Below are positions 59,924 through 64,000 of a stretch of DNA of 64,000 nucleotides, piece after piece. Under the pieces are notes generated by a model, which worked only from the letters and a program-made list of their open reading frames with translations, was not told the origin of the DNA and ran no database searches. The position numbers and the translations under genes were made by a program. Source of the stretch: Brevipalpus yothersi (Eukaryota > Arthropoda > Arachnida > Trombidiformes > Tenuipalpidae); assembly GCA_003956705.1 (NCBI GenBank), contig QZCP01000196.1, positions 1 through 64,000 of the forward strand, read 5' to 3'. Within the stretch, counting starts at the first letter, position 1. Each line of letters starts with the position of its first letter.

Positions 59924-62900
59924 AATCGAATATTTTTTCATTTGTGCACTGAACACAAGCACGTGTACGATATGGTTTGGCTTTTAGAATATGCCAAAAT
60001 GTTTATATTGTGTTCGTTCATATCGCTGATCATTCCAGACGTAGAAGATTGATCAATTTGATTGCCTGTCTCTCACAATCAGTAAATTCCCTCCTTTTTG
60101 ACTCCCTGAACCATGCATCTGCTCTCGAATATATCAGCTGAAGACCTTGAATTTTTCATTCACTGTTATTCGATCTGTTTGACGATCAGATTTGAACGAT
60201 GGAAGAAAACTTATTTTCATTGTATTCCAAAAATTGTGAACAAAAGGAATTTCCATCTAGAATTTTACTCCTCCTCAGGTTGATCCGTGTAAATATGTAG
60301 ATCTGTGTTTTGTTTTTTTTGTTTTCTACAAAATCAGCATTAAATTGATAATTTTTGACCTTTTTGTTGTGTATCAAAGCAGAAAAATAGATCAAAATAC
60401 ACTGAGCTAGTGAGCGAGAATGTCTACGTAAGGCACTATTCGTTCAGATATCAGTCTAAGCTGAACGTACCACAACAATATGAATTTTATTCAATGGAAG
60501 ATTAGAAGAGGTAAAGTTTCAATGGATTAAAGTCAAGAAAAGTTCAGAAATATAAGTGATTTTGTAGCATTTATTCTGATTGATAAGCTAATCAATCTGA
60601 AATCACTTTTCAAACCATTTCCGTGTTGATCATGATTTATATCACCATCATTTTAGCAGCTTGAGTTGATAACATATTGATCTGATGCTAATTAGATTGG
60701 CTGTTCTCGATGAGAAAAATACTCAAATTATGGTGAAAATTTCTTGATTTTCAAGCCATACTTTTTAAGCTGTAGACTTTGCGATCCAATAAATCCGTAG
60801 GTAAACCAATAGACCAAGTAAATCTTAGAACTTTCAAAAAACTTGTCACAGGGAAGGTATTTGAAAGATATGGGCAGAGCTCCTTCTCGATTTTTTCACA
60901 TAATCGAAAAAAAATACTTCTTGATAGTCTAATCGATTGGAAACATAATCATCTCTTCGATTCCCTTCCCCTGATGATTACCATTTTCAAACCATTCAGG
61001 CCTCATCACTTAGCCCTTGGATCAGATTTTTCTTCCATCCTCACAAGTTGAATGATATTATGATTGTTCAAGATGACTAACAACAATCATACAGTATACT
61101 ACCATTCTTAATACTCAGTCTTCATAAAACTTCTGATTCTTGGACGGTTTCAGTGAAACTCTTTTCCAATCTACATGTATTGGCTTCGTTAGATCTAGGC
61201 TCAACGAAAAGAGCGAAGTACTTATAAATGCATGCGAAACTATTGAGCTCCGTTGAGCACTATATATTATAATTGATTCTTGGCAGTCAAAAACATGGAA
61301 AGCAGTGAATTTGTTATCATCAAATAGCCTGCCAACATGAGTTTCAGATTCCAGCAACTTACATAACTTTAAGTTTCATTTCACACATGTAAAACCGTAG
61401 AGAAGTCAATGTACTGATGATTTAATAATCAAATTTAGGTTCACATGAAATCAGATATCTCATATCAGGTCATCAAGTTTTCCATGGATGTGAATTATTT
61501 CCATTCAATTGCCTCTCTTTCCCTCACTCTGATTATTCTTTTTCAAATTGAAAGCGGAAAAGCTCTACACCCTACACCTGATACCATGTAAAAATGATTT
61601 GCGTAAAAGTCAGGAAAGGGCTACATAAAAGCGACATCAATATTCCGATCTACATGATGTATGCATGATAAACCTGGATAGGAGAATACTTAATAGAAAA
61701 CAGAAATCTTGAATGAGAAATTTGACCGTGAAGAAGAACGATGAATTTTAGATTTCATTGTATTTCCAAAGAATGATACAGCGTTAGATTTTAAATTTAT
61801 TGGCCGTTCACTTCCTTATTCTCTTTCACATCCATATGAACCCAATATGACCTGAAACAATCCGCTCCAGTATTATTCAACTCATATTTCCGTTCTAGTT
61901 TGGATGTATTCATATATCTCTAATTGATGAGCCCTGAAATGCAGCATTTTGTTGGCAATATTATCGATAATTGAGCTGAGAATTTAAAGCTTTACCTCTT
62001 CTTCTATGACTGCTCGAGGCATTAAACATTAGTTTGTACGCAAATGAGTGATTAAAGACTAGAATGAGTAAGTAGAGAGGGAAATTTCAAATTTTCTGAG
62101 CAAAATCTTACTCAAAAATGACTCATGATTGAAATTAAAAGCATGAGAAGGATGGCTCAAATTTTAAATTTAAATTTTAAATGAAAAATAAGCTTTCAGC
62201 TTGAATTACAGTTGCTGTCAAAATTCAACGAACAAATTTAGATTCTCTACACAATAAATGTAATAGAACCATGATGGGCAAGCGAGCTATCGAGCGAGAG
62301 GAAATTTTTTTCCACATTATTCATATTGGTTCATCCTGTGTTGCTTTCTATTCGATAATCTGATCCATTGATAATTCTCAAGCTTGGACTCAGACAATTT
62401 CATTTGATAAAATCCTGTAGCCTGATTTCCTGAAAGTTCTTGCTTGCTGATAAAAATGGAAATAAGATTAGGTAAATCATGTAACTTGACCAGAGTTATT
62501 GTTTTATCTAATCAATAGATAAATCCTTATCAATGTGCGTAAAAACTATCAGGCTGCCTTGTGTTTCTGGATTCAACCCACCTAGATAAGATAACTTCCA
62601 GTCAGAGAAATAGTGACTAATCATCGAAACCAGCTTCGATGTCATTTGAATGATTGTGTTTGGTGAGTTTTTCACCTTTTTCAAGTCTTTTCAGCTTCAA
62701 TTCGAAATTGAATTCTCCAGAAGTGCGTCATTTCATGAGCCTAAAAATAAATGCTGTATGCTTGCCTCTTATTGATCTGAGGATCAATTATGGGCTTTCA
62801 AAATACATTTGTATCTGTCAATAACAAGAAAAAATGGTATAAACGATAGCGCTTTCCAATTCTTTCCAGGAAATCATGCATTGAGTCGTTCATGAATATT

Positions 62901-64000
62901 CAATGGTTTCTCAGTTTTCTACTCTCAATCTATACTCTCTTCTGAGTGTCCTTTCACCAAGACTTTAGAAAATTCACTTTCCGGTGGCGAGAAAGCGTTC
63001 ATTGAAGAGAGAAAAATCTCTTTCTTCCAGAAAAAGATTCCAGAAAGAGAAGAAAGAGAGCGATAAAATCACAAGAGTGATACAAGTGATGAAAATTTTG
63101 GATGCCAACTCATCAGTCAGGTAACCAACTGTTGGCTATGAGTCCTTTTCAATCAGTCTGGTAGACATGAGGCTTTTGTTCTGTCTTCATAATTATCAGA
63201 ACGAATCTGAATCTAGACCCTCACTCTTGATCTACTTGATAGGAAGATGGTACATCTGTGTTCATTTCTTGCCATCAGAGAGCAATCAGTGGTGATGAAG
63301 GGAACAGTATGATGGCAAGTGAGTGGCAAATGCTCATGAACTCGATCAAAGTCAACATGTGAAGCATGAATATACACAAAAAATCAATCATTACCAGCTG
63401 ACAAGTGGCGAACGTTTTTGGCTCCTACTAATTCAGTACCTTTTATGCAATGGCCATCGATTAACTTATTGATTAGCTGAACTTTTCTGATAGAGCTAAA
63501 TAGACTTCATACCAAAACCATAGACATGGTTAGCCAGAAAACTAAACTTTAACCAGGATATCGATCTAACTGGGTGTTTGCGAGCGTCTCTTCGTTTGCT
63601 TTTTTTCTCTGTTTGTTTCATACACACTATATCTGTATTTTGATCATTTTTATGGAAGCTTACATGCATTCACATGATAATTTCATAGTGAGTTCAGAGC
63701 ATAGATTCATCATATTCGCATGATGCATCTCACTCACAAGTTACCAGTGAAACTGATCATGATAAGTGATTGGCAGTCACAAATGTCACCAATCGATTGC
63801 GGAAACAACATTTCCCAATGAATCGTTAAGAGAAATATTTTCATTTCTCGATAGAAATCGATAATTAAGCTTTTGATCATCTCCGATCGTAATTATATTA
63901 TGATCAGGTAATTCGATTTTCTCAAAAAGAGGGAAGAAGTGAAAGATTTCAATTTCAATTTCAGGTGAGAGTAATCCAATTTGGGGGAAATTGTCTCTCA
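59924..64000. other. Intergenic 3' of the kramer-like gene
   Basis: The last 4.1 kb shows no recognised exon and no long microsatellite. The first few hundred bases are probably 3' UTR of the kramer-like gene. An AT-only stretch of repeated AAATTT blocks lies near 62158-62182. Confidence 0.6.

Overview
This window is animal nuclear DNA. The genes are split by GT-AG introns, the base composition is AT-rich, and the proteins belong to metazoan families: an EMX/empty-spiracles homeobox, a POU class IV (acj6/Brn3) factor, a condensin kleisin, MND1, TIM44, SmG, a TSSK-like kinase and a PLEKHA5/6/7-type PH protein. The acj6-like N-terminus and kramer-like PH protein point to an arthropod. MND1, which Drosophila lacks, argues against a fly. 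Compact introns and many (TC)n/(GA)n microsatellites would suit a mite, but the species cannot be fixed from this window.

Layout. At 3.8-8.35 kb (- strand) is a three-exon ems/EMX gene. Between 11.8 and 22.4 kb lies a tightly packed housekeeping and germline cluster: condensin H copy A (-), a TSSK-like kinase (+), MND1 (+), an orphan last exon of TIM44, condensin H copy B (-), a decapitated TSSK promoter, full-length TIM44 (-, eight exons) and SNRPG (+). At 26.3-32.1 kb (- strand) is a four-exon acj6-like POU-IV gene. From 32.1 to 49.7 kb there is a 17.6 kb stretch with no recognisable coding exon. At 49.76-59.92 kb (+) are at least seven exons of a large PLEKHA/kramer-type scaffold. The remaining 4 kb shows no gene.

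The most informative part is 11.8-21.7 kb. The inferred ancestral order is CAP-H, TSSK, MND1, TIM44. It was tandemly duplicated with one breakpoint inside the last intron of TIM44. A second deletion then removed the TSSK body and MND1 from the second unit. The scars are visible: a TIM44 last exon stranded after MND1, a TSSK start region joined directly to the MND1 3' flank, and a second condensin gene whose stop codon lies in TIM44 intron sequence, giving it a new C-terminus. Copy B also lost one intron and 34 codons by a single in-frame deletion, and it shares with copy A long stretches that are almost identical even at silent sites.

The two developmental transcription factors sit in wide non-coding surroundings, as expected of genes with many enhancers. 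The duplicated cluster joins chromosome compaction (condensin), meiotic recombination (MND1) and a probable spermatogenesis kinase (TSSK). I saw no rRNA, tRNA, CRISPR array or transposon coding sequence.
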